This document shows positions 16,147 to 25,159 of a stretch of 64,000 nt of DNA, one piece after another. Location: the NCBI RefSeq assembly GCF_008065375.1, contig NZ_VJYI01000026.1:62001-126000 (forward strand), given 5' to 3'. The position numbers and the translations under genes are program-made. The notes under the pieces are model-generated. The model worked only from the letters and a program-made list of their open reading frames with translations, ran no database searches and had not been told where the DNA came from. Source of the stretch: Nonomuraea sp. SYSU D8015 (GTDB taxonomy: Bacteria > Actinomycetota > Actinomycetes > Streptosporangiales > Streptosporangiaceae). The number at the start of each line of letters is the position of its first letter. Positions within the stretch are counted from its first letter, which is position 1.

Positions 16147-18660
16147 TCACTCGGACCGGCTCAGCACCACCAGGGTGAGCTGGACGCGAGTCTTCACGTC
16201 CAGCTTGCGGAAGATCGAACCGAGGTGGGTGTTGATCGTGTGCGGGGACACCACCAGGTGCTCGGCGGCCGACTGGTTCGAGTGACCCGCCGCGATGAGG
16301 CCGGCCACCTTCCGCTCCGTGGCGGTGAGCGCCTCCCACCCCTGGACAGGCTGCTGCCTGTCCTGGACCGGCATGGTCGAGGCGGCCTCGCCGTACGCTC
16401 CCAGCTCGGTGAAGACCTCCCGCGCGCGCTTCAGATGCGGGGCGGCACGGCGGGATTCGCCACGGGCGAGCAGGGCCCACCCGAGATCACGGGCGATCGC
16501 GGCGCGCACGAGCGGGCGCGGGCTTTTCGTCGCGAGGGTGTGCGCCTCGGCCAGCCGTTCCAGGTCGTTGTGCGCCAGCCCGGCGCAGTGGGCCGCGATC
16601 GCCTGCGTCGACGGGACACCGGGGTTGCGGCCGGCCAGCTCCTCGGCCTGCGACGCGAGATCCGAGGCCAGGGCCGGGGCGCCGCCTCTCATCGCGAGCC
16701 GTACTGCGCGGGGTAGCGTCGTGCGCAGCAGCGGCTGGCGTGAAACGGGCGCATCCAGCCCTTTGAGGATCTCGACGCCGCGGGTGTGGTCGCCCCGCAG
16801 ATCGGCGATCATCGCCTCCATGAAGGTGATCGCGGGATCCGCCTCAGGGGTCAGGTGGGTGGCGGCGAGGTCGGGCTTTCCACGCAGGCAGGCGATCCAG
16901 GCGAGTGTCACGCGCGCGTCCACCTGATGGCTTTGCGCCAGCCGTACCAGGGAGAGCAGGCTCTCTTCCGCCTGGTTCAGGTTTCCCAGGCCCAGGTGGT
17001 GTCCGGCCTGAGCCCACGACAACGCGGCCTGGCGCGACGACTCCGAGTTCTGGGCCAGTGTCAGCAGTTTCTCGCTCGCCGCGAAGTCATCCATGTACTG
17101 ATATGTCAGTATTTTCTCGGCGGTGTAGTCGGGCTCGAGCGCGCCGAGCGCGGTGAAGTGCGCGAGAGCGGCGCGGACGTCACCGGCGTTGAGCTCGGTC
17201 TCGCCGAGCGCCAGCAGGCTCGTCACATGCGCGTCACGGTCGCGGGTCTCGATGGATCCCGCCAGGGCTTCACGCGCCGGGCCCAGCTCGGCTTCACACG
17301 ACAGCGCGAGAGCCCGCAGGGCGACCAGCCGCGCGTGCGTGCCCGAGTCGCACGCACCGAGCGCCGCCTCCACCCTGCGCCGCAGCTCCGCGACCAGACC
17401 CAGGTCCCAGAGGGGACGGCCGAGGGCGGCCTGCACCCTGCCGAACGTCGCCAGCGGCGGCCGGCTCCGCAGCAGGGAGTCGCCGACCTCCACGGCCATC
17501 TGGTTGCGCCCGGCGGCGGTGAGGCAGGCGATCGCCTGCTCGCCCGCCTCGTACCGCAGCGGCGAAGCCACCTCGGCCAGGCTCAGCGCGTGGACGGCGA
17601 GGGCGGCGGAGGTCGCCGGCATGACGGGCAGCGCGTCCCTCGCCGCCCGCAGCAGCAGAGAGATCGCCTCCTCGTCACCGGGAAGGGCGCCGAGCTGGAG
17701 ATGCGCCGCGGCCTGGACCGCGCCTCGTCCCATGGCGACCAGGTGCGTCGCGGCAGTGCGGTGAAGCGCGTTGCGTACCGAAGGCAGGATGCCGGCGTAG
17801 ACGGCCTGCCTGATGAGATCGTGGCGGAATGCCAGGTTCATCCCGTGGTCGGTGACCAGGCCGCTGCCGACTGCCTCCTCCAGATCGGTGAGCAGTCCCA
17901 TCTGCGGGGTGTCCAGCAGCGCCGCGGCCGCGGCCAGCGTGAAGTCGGGCCCCAGCACGGCGCCTGCCTGAAGGAGGCGGAGCGTCGAGGTGGGCAGGGC
18001 GCTCAGCCTGCCGCGGAGCCCGCGTTGCTCGCCGAGGAGCTCCTTGGCCAGGAAGGGGTTGCCGCCCGCGCTCTCGATCAGCTCTCTGACGTGCGCGTCC
18101 GGCGGATGCCCGAGCGTTTCGTGCGCCAGGCGGTCCATGGCCTCGCTCGGCAACGGCCCCAAGGCGATCTGGTCGACCTCCACCCGGTCGGCCAGCCGGG
18201 CGAACTCCTCGAGAGTGCCGTTCCTGCCGGTGAGCAGCCACAGGACGGGGGATGTCCGGAGGCGGACGGGAAGATGGGTGAGGGCGAAGCGGCTCAGCGG
18301 GTCGGCCCACTGGGCGTCGTCGAGCGCCACCATCACGGGCCCACGGGCTTCGATGACGCGTGCCAGCTCTTCCACCAGCCAGATCCGGTGGTCCCGGTCG
18401 GTGGACAGGTGATGGACGTGCTCGCCGTACGGCAGGCAGGTCATCAGGGAGGCCAGCGGCGCCATCTGGTCGAGCTCATTGGCCTTCCCGCTCGCGACGG
18501 ACAAGCCCATGCCCTCGCCGCGCCGGATCAGCTCGTTCAGGAGCGTGGTCTTGCCGATGCCGGGCTCTCCGGTGACCAACACGACGTGGCCGGTGTCCCG
18601 GACCGCGGACAGAATCCGGCTCAGTCGCTCCAGCTCGGCTTCGCGTCCGTGCAGAATCAT
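16147..18660 (-). CDS. LAL-type LuxR-family transcriptional regulator with AAA ATPase
   Basis: 837 residues from ATG 18660. The N-terminus begins HGREAELERLSRIL and has Walker A VTGEPGIGKTTLL (near residue 35) and Walker B VMVALDDAQWADPLS, typical of large ATP-binding LuxR regulators. The middle is helical TPR-like. The C-terminus holds a LuxR helix-turn-helix: ALTATERKVAGLIAAGHSNQ, then AEHLVVSPHTINTHLGSIFR. LALs are activators of catabolic or biosynthetic operons. Position between two groups of alpha/beta hydrolases that share an upstream motif suggests it, or the AraC gene beside it, controls them. An upstream extension to 18717 has no domain content and was excluded. Confidence 0.9.
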   Translation of the reverse strand: MILHGREAELERLSRILSAVRDTGHVVLVTGEPGIGKTTLLNELIRRGEGMGLSVASGKANELDQMAPLASLMTCLPYGEHVHHLSTDRDHRIWLVEELARVIEARGPVMVALDDAQWADPLSRFALTHLPVRLRTSPVLWLLTGRNGTLEEFARLADRVEVDQIALGPLPSEAMDRLAHETLGHPPDAHVRELIESAGGNPFLAKELLGEQRGLRGRLSALPTSTLRLLQAGAVLGPDFTLAAAAALLDTPQMGLLTDLEEAVGSGLVTDHGMNLAFRHDLIRQAVYAGILPSVRNALHRTAATHLVAMGRGAVQAAAHLQLGALPGDEEAISLLLRAARDALPVMPATSAALAVHALSLAEVASPLRYEAGEQAIACLTAAGRNQMAVEVGDSLLRSRPPLATFGRVQAALGRPLWDLGLVAELRRRVEAALGACDSGTHARLVALRALALSCEAELGPAREALAGSIETRDRDAHVTSLLALGETELNAGDVRAALAHFTALGALEPDYTAEKILTYQYMDDFAASEKLLTLAQNSESSRQAALSWAQAGHHLGLGNLNQAEESLLSLVRLAQSHQVDARVTLAWIACLRGKPDLAATHLTPEADPAITFMEAMIADLRGDHTRGVEILKGLDAPVSRQPLLRTTLPRAVRLAMRGGAPALASDLASQAEELAGRNPGVPSTQAIAAHCAGLAHNDLERLAEAHTLATKSPRPLVRAAIARDLGWALLARGESRRAAPHLKRAREVFTELGAYGEAASTMPVQDRQQPVQGWEALTATERKVAGLIAAGHSNQSAAEHLVVSPHTINTHLGSIFRKLDVKTRVQLTLVVLSRSE

Positions 18661-18748
18661 GCTTTCAGCTTGGCGAGCGCGCCGACCTGGTGACAGTGCG
18701 AGCGGCCGGTCCCGCACTCAGGGAGAACGATCCTGCGTCTGCAGGAAA

Positions 18749-19720
18749 TCAGGCGCTGCGCCCGAGGCGGCGCCACTCCCCCGGCGTCACGCCGTACGCC
18801 TCTCGGAAACGCCGGTTGAAGTGGCTCACCCGCGCGAAACCCCAGCGCCGGGCGATGGCGCCGATCGTCAGATGGTCCGAGCTCCGGCTCGCCAGCGCGG
18901 CGCGTGCCCCCTCCAGCCGCTGGGTGATGATCCATTGCTCCAGGCTCAGCCCGCCCCGGCTGAGCACGGTGTACAGCTGGCGCAGTGAGACGGCGTGCTC
19001 CCGGGCGATGCGCTCGGGAGTGAGCTCGGGATCGGTCAGATTGGCGCTGATGTAGGCCTTGATCCGCGTCAGGAGGGTTTCGTCCATGACCGACCTGGTG
19101 GCGCCGGACCTCTCGTCGTTCAGCGCCGACACCATGAGGGCACGCATCAGTTCGACCGTCGCGTGGGCCACCGCGGGTGCCCCGGGGTCGGCGGCCATGC
19201 GATCGGGGTCGATCCACAACCCGCGCAGGTGCTGCAGGACCAGGTCGTACATCGGGCTGGCGCGCAGCCGGAAGGCGGCCCGCTGGACCTCGTCCACCGA
19301 CATCCCGAGCCGGTCGGCATCGACGACGATCGCCCGGGAGACGCCGGATCCGGACCAGCCGAGCATCCTCGGCGTCAGCTGGTGGAAGACGGTGATGTCC
19401 TCCGCGCCGAGCCTCAGCCGCTCACCCGCGACCTCGCTCCTGCCCACGCCGCTGTCCTGCAACGAGATCGAGATCCCCGGGCGGCTGCTCTGCAGGCGGA
19501 CGTGCCGTTCCGTGCGGTGGACCTCGAATCCGGTGCTGCGGACCGTGAACATGCTGAGGGTGCCGATCTTGCTGAGCTCCAGCTGCGCGCGGACGCCGGA
19601 CGCCGGCCTCTCATAGACGATGTCATTGGGGCTGAGACCGTCGGTCAGCGCGTGGTGAAAAGCATCCAGCCGGTCCGCGACGGGCAGCGTGTCCGTGTCG
19701 AAGATCAGCACAGTTCGCAT
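18749..19720 (-). CDS. AraC-family transcriptional regulator (AraC_binding_2 type)
   Basis: 323 residues. The first ~200 residues resemble the effector-binding domain of NahR/FeaR-like AraC proteins (RTERHVRLQSSRPGISISLQ). The C-terminal ~100 residues hold two helix-turn-helices: LTPERIAREHAVSLRQLYTV and TIGAIARRWGFARVSHFNRR, with the AraC signature ending FREAYGVTPGEWRR. It diverges from the hydrolase at 19840, and motif copy 2 lies in the gap, so this protein is a natural candidate to bind that motif. The start is ATG 19720; no strong ribosome-binding site is seen, and a short leader is possible. Confidence 0.9.
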   Translation of the reverse strand: MRTVLIFDTDTLPVADRLDAFHHALTDGLSPNDIVYERPASGVRAQLELSKIGTLSMFTVRSTGFEVHRTERHVRLQSSRPGISISLQDSGVGRSEVAGERLRLGAEDITVFHQLTPRMLGWSGSGVSRAIVVDADRLGMSVDEVQRAAFRLRASPMYDLVLQHLRGLWIDPDRMAADPGAPAVAHATVELMRALMVSALNDERSGATRSVMDETLLTRIKAYISANLTDPELTPERIAREHAVSLRQLYTVLSRGGLSLEQWIITQRLEGARAALASRSSDHLTIGAIARRWGFARVSHFNRRFREAYGVTPGEWRRLGRSA

Positions 19721-19755
19721 TGTAGTTTTGCGTGCCTCCGCCTTCTATGTAGGGA

Positions 19756-19776
19756 TTGGTACTTTCAACCGATGCC
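19756..19776 (+). promoter_or_regulatory. Shared 21-bp upstream motif, copy 2
   Basis: TTGGTACTTTC, four variable bases, then GATGCC, in the divergent gap between the AraC gene (start 19720) and the alpha/beta hydrolase (start 19840). The 11-base left half differs from copies 1 and 3 at one position, and the right half ATGCC is invariant. Confidence 0.65.
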
Positions 19777-19839
19777 GGATCTGCGCCGCGCGTGTGCGAT
19801 GTCGTCGTGTCCACCGCGTCGAGCCAGAAGGGCGGCACC

Positions 19840-20679
19840 ATGTCCGCAGAGCATGACCTCCAGCAGATCGAGCAGGCCAATGCCACCGGCCGCGTCCCCG
19901 TCGTCTTCATCCACGGCCTATGGCTGCTGCCGAGCAGCTGGGACCGCTGGGCCCGGGTCTTCGCCGAAGCCGGTGTGGTGCCGGTCACCCCCGGCTGGCC
20001 CGACGACCCGGAGACGGTGGCGGAGGCCAACGCCAACCCCGAGGTCTTCGCGCACAAGACGGTCGGCCAGGTCGCCGACTACTTCGCCGGCTTGATCGAC
20101 AAGCTGGAGCGCAAGCCCGCGATCGTCGGTCACTCCTTCGGCGGGCTGCTCACACAGATCCTGGCCGGCCGCGGCCTGGCCTGCGCCTCGGTGGCGATCG
20201 ACCCCGCCCCGATCCAGGGCGTGCTGCCGCTGCCGTTCTCCTCGCTGCGCGCGGCGGCGCCGGTGCTGTCGAACCCGGCCAACATCCACCGCGCGGTTCC
20301 GCTGACCTACGACCAGTTCCGCTTCGCCTTCGCCAACGCCGTCAGTGAGGAGGAGGCGCGGCAGCTGTACGAGACCTTCGCCGTCCCGGCGCCCGGCGCG
20401 CCGCTGTTCCAGGCGGCGGTGGCCAACTTCAACCCGTGGAGCGAGACCAAGGTCGACAGCACCGGCGAGAGCCGCGGCCCGCTGCTGATCATCTCCGGCG
20501 AGAAGGACAACACGGTGCCGTGGAAGATCGCCAATGCCACGTACAAAATCCAGAACCGCAACGAGCACGCCGTCACCGAGATCGTGGAAATGCCCGGCCG
20601 TGGCCATTCACTGACCATCGACAATGGGTGGCGCGAGGTCTGCGACACCGCGCTCGCCTTCATTCAGAGGTTCGTGTGA
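19840..20679 (+). CDS. Alpha/beta hydrolase, about 279 residues
   Basis: The start is ATG 19840 after AAGGGCGG; upstream in-frame codons give no domain content. The oxyanion loop is VVFIHGLWLLPSSWDRWARV, the nucleophile elbow is IVGHSFGGLLTQILAGRG (Ser present), the acid is likely in ISGEKDNTVPW and the histidine in GRGHSLTIDNGW, so the triad is complete. The type is common in actinomycete genomes with no assigned substrate. It is transcribed divergently from the AraC regulator and is followed by a strong terminator at 20829. Confidence 0.88.
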   Translation: MSAEHDLQQIEQANATGRVPVVFIHGLWLLPSSWDRWARVFAEAGVVPVTPGWPDDPETVAEANANPEVFAHKTVGQVADYFAGLIDKLERKPAIVGHSFGGLLTQILAGRGLACASVAIDPAPIQGVLPLPFSSLRAAAPVLSNPANIHRAVPLTYDQFRFAFANAVSEEEARQLYETFAVPAPGAPLFQAAVANFNPWSETKVDSTGESRGPLLIISGEKDNTVPWKIANATYKIQNRNEHAVTEIVEMPGRGHSLTIDNGWREVCDTALAFIQRFV

Positions 20680-20828
20680 TTCGGCGGCGGTCATTGGGCT
20701 TGTCCCGGTCCTGTGGCCCGGCGTCACGGTCGGCGCGCTCGTCCTCCTGTTCGCCGTGTCCGCCTTCCTCTCGCGCCGTCGCCGACTTCGCCAGGGCCTT
20801 CAGCGAGCTCCGTCTTCCAGCCTGAAAT

Positions 20829-20856
20829 GCGCCCACCGAAACGGTGGGCGCCTTTC
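20829..20856 (+). terminator. Rho-independent terminator after hydrolase gene
   Basis: Perfect 10-bp stem GCGCCCACCG / CGGTGGGCGC around an AAA loop, followed by CTTTCC. It lies 150 bases after the hydrolase stop and directly before motif copy 3 and the next hydrolase, so it insulates the two units. Confidence 0.8.
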
Positions 20857-20861
20857 CGCCG

Positions 20862-20882
20862 TTGGTACGTTCGCGCAATGCC
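20862..20882 (+). promoter_or_regulatory. Shared 21-bp upstream motif, copy 3
   Basis: TTGGTACGTTC, four variable bases, then AATGCC, six bases after the preceding terminator and 57 bases before the ATG of the secreted hydrolase. Its immediate position after a terminator supports a promoter role. Confidence 0.65.
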
Positions 20883-20938
20883 GCTTCTCCGCTGAAAAGC
20901 GTGTCATAGAGGCCATGACCCTAGAGAAAGGCAACGAA

Positions 20939-21565
20939 ATGATGCGCAGAGGTCTCCTGGCCGCGATCCTCTTCGTTCTGGGTCTTACCGCTGTGGCAGT
21001 CCCCTCCTCGGCGAACGCGGAGGGCGCGAAGCCGACCGTCGTCCTGGTCCACGGCGTCTTCGCCGACTCCTCGGGCTGGAACCCCACCATCGCCGCGCTG
21101 CAGGCGGCCGGCTTCCCGGTGATCGCCGCCGCCAACCCGCTGCGTGACCTGGAAGGAGACGCGGCCTACGTCTCCAGCATCGTCGACACCATCCCCGGCC
21201 CGGTGATCATGGTCGGTCACTCGTACGGCGGCGCCGTCATCACCGACGCCGCCAACGGCCACGACAACGTCAAGGCCCTGGTCTACGTCGCCGCCCTCGC
21301 CCCCGACCAGGGGGAGAGCCCGCTGCAGCTGTCCACCCAGTTCGGCCTGTCCGGGCACAGCGGCGCACCCGCCTGGAAGGCCATCCCGTCCTGGTACGTG
21401 ATCCCCACCGCCGACAAGGTGATCCCGCCCGCCGCCCAGCGCTTCATGGCCGAGCGCGCCGGCAGCAAGGTACGCGAGGCCGAAGGCGCCTCGCACGCGG
21501 TGATGATCTCCCGTCCCGACACGGTGGTCCGCCAGATCCTGTCGGCCTACTACGCCACCCGCTGA
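20939..21565 (+). CDS. Secreted alpha/beta hydrolase, esterase-like
   Basis: 208 residues. ATG 20939 is chosen because AGAAAGG lies seven bases upstream and a signal peptide follows (RRGLLAAILFVLGLTAVAVP, AxA site SANA). The mature enzyme has VLVHGVFADSSGWNPTIAAL, the elbow VGHSYGGAVITDA and a final histidine in GASHAVMISRP. It is the paralogue of the Cys-type hydrolase at 14506 but keeps Ser and is exported. It is shorter than that paralogue in the middle: after PDQGES the cap segment is reduced. Expressed from its own unit behind motif copy 3. Confidence 0.87.
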   Translation: MMRRGLLAAILFVLGLTAVAVPSSANAEGAKPTVVLVHGVFADSSGWNPTIAALQAAGFPVIAAANPLRDLEGDAAYVSSIVDTIPGPVIMVGHSYGGAVITDAANGHDNVKALVYVAALAPDQGESPLQLSTQFGLSGHSGAPAWKAIPSWYVIPTADKVIPPAAQRFMAERAGSKVREAEGASHAVMISRPDTVVRQILSAYYATR

Positions 21566-21612
21566 GTCAGGCCCGCCCCATCACCCTCGACCCGCCTCTC
21601 TAGGAGCCCTCC

Positions 21613-23535
21613 GTGCACGATCACCACAATCCGGCCGTCTTCCGCCGCCGGTTCTGGCTGTCCCTGCTGCTGTCGGTGCCCCTCGTGGCGTTGAGTCTCG
21701 GCCTGCCCGGCCCGTGGCCGGCCGGGCCGGTCCTGGGCAGCGTGGCCTACTTCTACGGAGGCTGGCCGTTCCTCATCGGAGCCTTCCACGAGATCCACCG
21801 TCGCCGCCCCGGCATGATGCTGCTCATCGCGATGGCCATCACCGTCGCCTACGTCGCCTCGCTGGCCACCACCTTCGGCTGGTTCGACCTGGACTTCTGG
21901 TGGGAGCTGGCCACGCTGGTCACCGTGATGCTGCTGGGTCACTGGCAGGAGACCAAGGCGATCGGCCAGGCCCAGGGTGCCCTGTCGGCGCTGGCCGCGC
22001 TGCTGCCCGACGAGGCCGAACTCGCCGACGGCCGCCGCGTCCCGACCGCGGACCTGCGAGTGGAGGACATGGTCCTGGTACGGCCGGGCGGCCGCATCCC
22101 GGCCGACGGCATCATCGTCGAGGGTGGCGCCGAGCTCGACGAATCCATGATCACCGGCGAGTCGACGCCGGTGGCGCGGACAGCGGGTGACCGGGTGGTC
22201 GCGGGGTCCGTGGCCACCGACTCGGCGCTGCGGATCCGGGTGGAGGCGGTCGGCTCGGACACCGCGTTGGCCGGGGTGCAGCGGCTGGTCGCGCAGGCGC
22301 AGGAGGCCAAGGGCCGCGCCCAGGTGCTCGCCGACCGCTTCGCCGGGGCCCTCTTCTACGTCGCGACGGTCACCGCGGTCCTGACCTTCACCGTCTGGTC
22401 GCTGATCGGCGAGCCGCAGGAAGCGGTGGTCCGCACGGTCACCGTGCTGGTCATCGCCTGCCCGCACGCTCTCGGCCTGGCCATCCCGCTGGTCGTCGCA
22501 CTGTCCACCGCGGTCGCCGCCAAGGCGGGCATCCTCGTCAAGGACCGCCTGGCCCTGGAACGCATGCGCACCGTCAGCGCCGTGCTGTTCGACAAGACCG
22601 GCACCCTCACCAAGGGGGCACACGCCGTCACCGACGTGGTCACCGCCGACGGCTTCTCTCCGCAGCAGGCGCTCGGCGTGGCCGCCGGTGTGGAAAGCGT
22701 CAGCGAACATCCCCTCGCCCGGGCCATCGTCGCCACCGCCGACCGGCCGTCCCCCGCGCGGGACTTCGAGACGCTGGCCGGACGCGGGGTTCGCGCCATC
22801 GTGGACGGCGTGCCGTACGCGGTCGGCGGCCCGGCGCTGCTGCGCGAGACCGGCGCGACGGTCCCCGGCCCACTGGCCGTCGAGGCGGACGGCGCGGCCG
22901 TCCTCCACCTGGTGGAGCTGGAGCCGGCACCGCACGCGGTCGCCGCCTTCCTACTGAACGACGAGATCCGGCCCGAAGCCCGCGAGGCGGTGGCGGGCCT
23001 GCGTGCCGAGGGCGTGCCCACCATCGTCATGATCACCGGGGACGCCTGGCCCGTCGCCGAGAAGGTCGCCGCCGAGCTCGGCATCGACGAGGTGTTCGCC
23101 GAGGTCCTTCCGGCGGACAAGGACCAGGCGGTGGCCAAGCTGCAGGCCAGGGGGCTGCGGGTGGCCATGGTCGGTGACGGTGTGAACGACGCCCCCGCAC
23201 TGGCCCGAGCCGACGTGGGACTGGCGATCGGCGCCGGCACCGACGTGGCGATCGAGTCGGCGGGCGTCGTGCTCGCGTCGTCCGACCCGCGCGCCGTCGT
23301 CTCAGTGGTACGGCTGTCGCGGGCCTCCTACCGCAAGATGATCCAGAACCTGACCTGGGCCGCCGGATACAACCTGATCACCCTGCCGCTCGCCGCCGGC
23401 GTGCTGGCCTGGGCGGGAGTGGCGCTGAGCCCGGCGGTGGGCGCGCTGCTGATGTCAGCCTCGACCATCGTCGTGGCCCTCAACGCCCAAACGCTCAGAC
23501 GCCTCAGGCTGTCCCCCGCTGCACAATCTCACTGA
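21613..23535 (+). CDS. Heavy-metal P1B-type ATPase, CopB-like (CPH motif)
   Basis: 640 residues, GTG start at 21613 after AGGAG. Motifs in order: actuator TGES (near residue 183), membrane metal site ACPHALGLAIPL (near 290; CPH marks the P1B-3/CopB group rather than CPC), phosphorylation loop FDKTGTLTKG, HP motif EHPLA, and hinge MVGDGVNDAPALA. The N-terminus has only a short His segment (HDHHNP) and no heavy-metal-associated domain. CopB-type pumps export Cu or Ag from the cytoplasm. No copper regulator or chaperone lies beside it. Confidence 0.92.
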   Translation: MHDHHNPAVFRRRFWLSLLLSVPLVALSLGLPGPWPAGPVLGSVAYFYGGWPFLIGAFHEIHRRRPGMMLLIAMAITVAYVASLATTFGWFDLDFWWELATLVTVMLLGHWQETKAIGQAQGALSALAALLPDEAELADGRRVPTADLRVEDMVLVRPGGRIPADGIIVEGGAELDESMITGESTPVARTAGDRVVAGSVATDSALRIRVEAVGSDTALAGVQRLVAQAQEAKGRAQVLADRFAGALFYVATVTAVLTFTVWSLIGEPQEAVVRTVTVLVIACPHALGLAIPLVVALSTAVAAKAGILVKDRLALERMRTVSAVLFDKTGTLTKGAHAVTDVVTADGFSPQQALGVAAGVESVSEHPLARAIVATADRPSPARDFETLAGRGVRAIVDGVPYAVGGPALLRETGATVPGPLAVEADGAAVLHLVELEPAPHAVAAFLLNDEIRPEAREAVAGLRAEGVPTIVMITGDAWPVAEKVAAELGIDEVFAEVLPADKDQAVAKLQARGLRVAMVGDGVNDAPALARADVGLAIGAGTDVAIESAGVVLASSDPRAVVSVVRLSRASYRKMIQNLTWAAGYNLITLPLAAGVLAWAGVALSPAVGALLMSASTIVVALNAQTLRRLRLSPAAQSH

Positions 23536-24201
23536 CGCCGGCCCGGGCCCCCGCGTGCCGCCTGTCGCTGTTCAGGAGCCTACCCATGCGATCCCACATC
23601 CGGTCACCGTCAAAGAGGACATCTTGGCTTCATCATTCGCGCCGTCGGCGGCACGGGCGCGACCATCATTCGGACACTGGCGCAGGTCCTTGGCCTGGAT
23701 CGGGAGGAGAGGCGAACTCGGACCGAGGCGGCCAGGGTTGGCGTCGACACTCGGCAGCCACACCGCCGGGCGTGTGTCGACCACCGGGGAGATGATGAGC
23801 TCCAGGAGAGGAGCGACTTGATCCTGCTGCTCGAATGGTCGCGCGAGGCCGTCGCTATTTCACGACGCCACGCCTGCGACTAGGCCAAACTCGTACACCA
23901 CTCTCGCGGACGCAACCCTGCGCCTTTGGCATGACGCTCATAGACCTGAGCTATGCGTCGCGCTGGTCGACTGGCTCGCGACAAGTTCTTCCTGTCACTC
24001 AACAGCGGATCTCAAGGATCATCCTCCTCGGGGTGGTCCGCCTGCGGGATGCGCGCACTGAGGGGTCGTCAGGCGGGTCGCTGTTGGCCACGCCGCCGCA
24101 GTGTGGAAGATCCCATCTTGGCCATAATCGGACGGCTTGGGCGGGTCCCTATCAGTAAGGGGTTGTGCGATCGTGGGTGGTAACTGCTGGATGGGGTTGT
24201 C
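23536..24201. other. Gap with one possible decayed small frame
   Basis: No well-supported gene. A plus-strand frame from about 23630 to the TAG at 23881-23883 reads like protein (IIRAVGGTGATIIRTLAQVL, then DLILLLEWSREAVAISRRH) but lacks a start codon in reach of the AAAGAGGA upstream. From 23900 base composition falls, marking the edge of the foreign cassette that follows. Confidence 0.4.
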
Positions 24202-24738
24202 ATGGAGATGATCGACTTCCCTTACGCGGACCCGCGTGAGGGCCTGACTCGACGGCTCAGCTTTGGTGAGCGGGACATCGCTGTGATTTATGTCGATTTA
24301 GATGTAATCACTGTTAACTGGACAACCAGCCTGACGGTCACAGGCTTCGTGGGTACGACGGACGAACTAGTGCTCGCCCATGAACACGATCCAGTGCTGC
24401 TGGTGATGCATGATGGATCAACACTCGACGAGGTCACCAGTGGCCTAATTGGGGCTATTGAAGAGGATCCGGCTGGGTTCGAGGCCAGATGCAGCCTCCT
24501 CCGCTTTGATCTTTCTCCTACACGCAGTATCGCTTGGCAGGATCTTCCCAGCGAAGACCTCACCATCGCCGGTATTGGCACCACACCGTCCTGCGTTGTC
24601 TCCGGGGGAATGGCTGATCAGATCGGCTGGCTGCTGGACGCAACGGCTAGTAGCGGCGTCAACCGTGCCGCAACGCTCGACCAGGTGCGTTCCTTGGCAC
24701 GCCGCTTCGACGGGGTTGACTTTACCTCGGGCAGCTAG
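24202..24738 (+). CDS. Unknown protein, first gene of a three-gene cassette
   Basis: 178 residues, ATG 24202 after GGATGGGG. No family was recognised. The sequence alternates beta-like stretches (DIAVIYVDLDVITVNW, VTGFVGTTDELVLAHE) and ends with a helical part (NRAATLDQVRSLARRFDG); there is no signal peptide or membrane segment. Codons ending in A or T are far more frequent than in flanking genes, which suggests transfer. It is followed 16 bases later by the next gene behind GGGGGAGG. Confidence 0.65.
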   Translation: MEMIDFPYADPREGLTRRLSFGERDIAVIYVDLDVITVNWTTSLTVTGFVGTTDELVLAHEHDPVLLVMHDGSTLDEVTSGLIGAIEEDPAGFEARCSLLRFDLSPTRSIAWQDLPSEDLTIAGIGTTPSCVVSGGMADQIGWLLDATASSGVNRAATLDQVRSLARRFDGVDFTSGS

Positions 24739-24754
24739 CAGGGGGAGGACTCCC

Positions 24755-25159
24755 ATGGTGGTTCATGCGGTCAATATACCGAGTGGATTGCGCATCAAGA
24801 GTGGGATAGTCACCAAAGGTCTCTTCAAGAGCGTCAGCCCCACTAACCAGGCACGGCACCTAGTTGAAGTTTCCAACCGAAGCCTGCTTCCCTACACGAT
24901 CTCTATCCATGGGGAATGCGAAACGCCTTACGTCCGCTACGGTGACGACGCCAGGCGCGACAAAACTTGGGACCCAGCCCAGTTCATCATCGCTCCTCGC
25001 CCTGGGCATGGTGGTTGCACGCGGCGTGATGCAAGCGAGAAGCTGACTAGCTTGGGTAAGTCCGAGAACGAGAGCATCCGGACTGACCTCAGCTATGTCC
25101 CTGTCACCTGGTCCAGAGGTGGATCGGAGTCGGTGTACGTGCAGGTCGTGACCAAATGA
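24755..25159 (+). CDS. Unknown protein, second gene of the cassette
   Basis: 134 residues from ATG 24755, fixed by GGGGGAGG eight bases upstream. It is beta-rich (VEVSNRSLLPYTISIHGECE, SESVYVQVVTK) with no signal peptide, cytoplasmic, and of no recognised family. The pattern is reminiscent of a small beta-sandwich, but this is weak. The stop overlaps the start of the next gene (ATGA), so stoichiometric synthesis with the membrane protein is likely. Confidence 0.65.
   Translation: MVVHAVNIPSGLRIKSGIVTKGLFKSVSPTNQARHLVEVSNRSLLPYTISIHGECETPYVRYGDDARRDKTWDPAQFIIAPRPGHGGCTRRDASEKLTSLGKSENESIRTDLSYVPVTWSRGGSESVYVQVVTK

Noticed and set aside
16786..18693. 635-codon plus-strand frame opposite the LuxR gene
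   Set aside because: Composition is Gln/Arg/Gly-rich antisense of a recognised LAL regulator; no start signal or domain.
21550..22935. 461-codon minus-strand frame opposite the P-type ATPase
   Set aside because: Antisense shadow; the plus strand has all P-type ATPase motifs in order.
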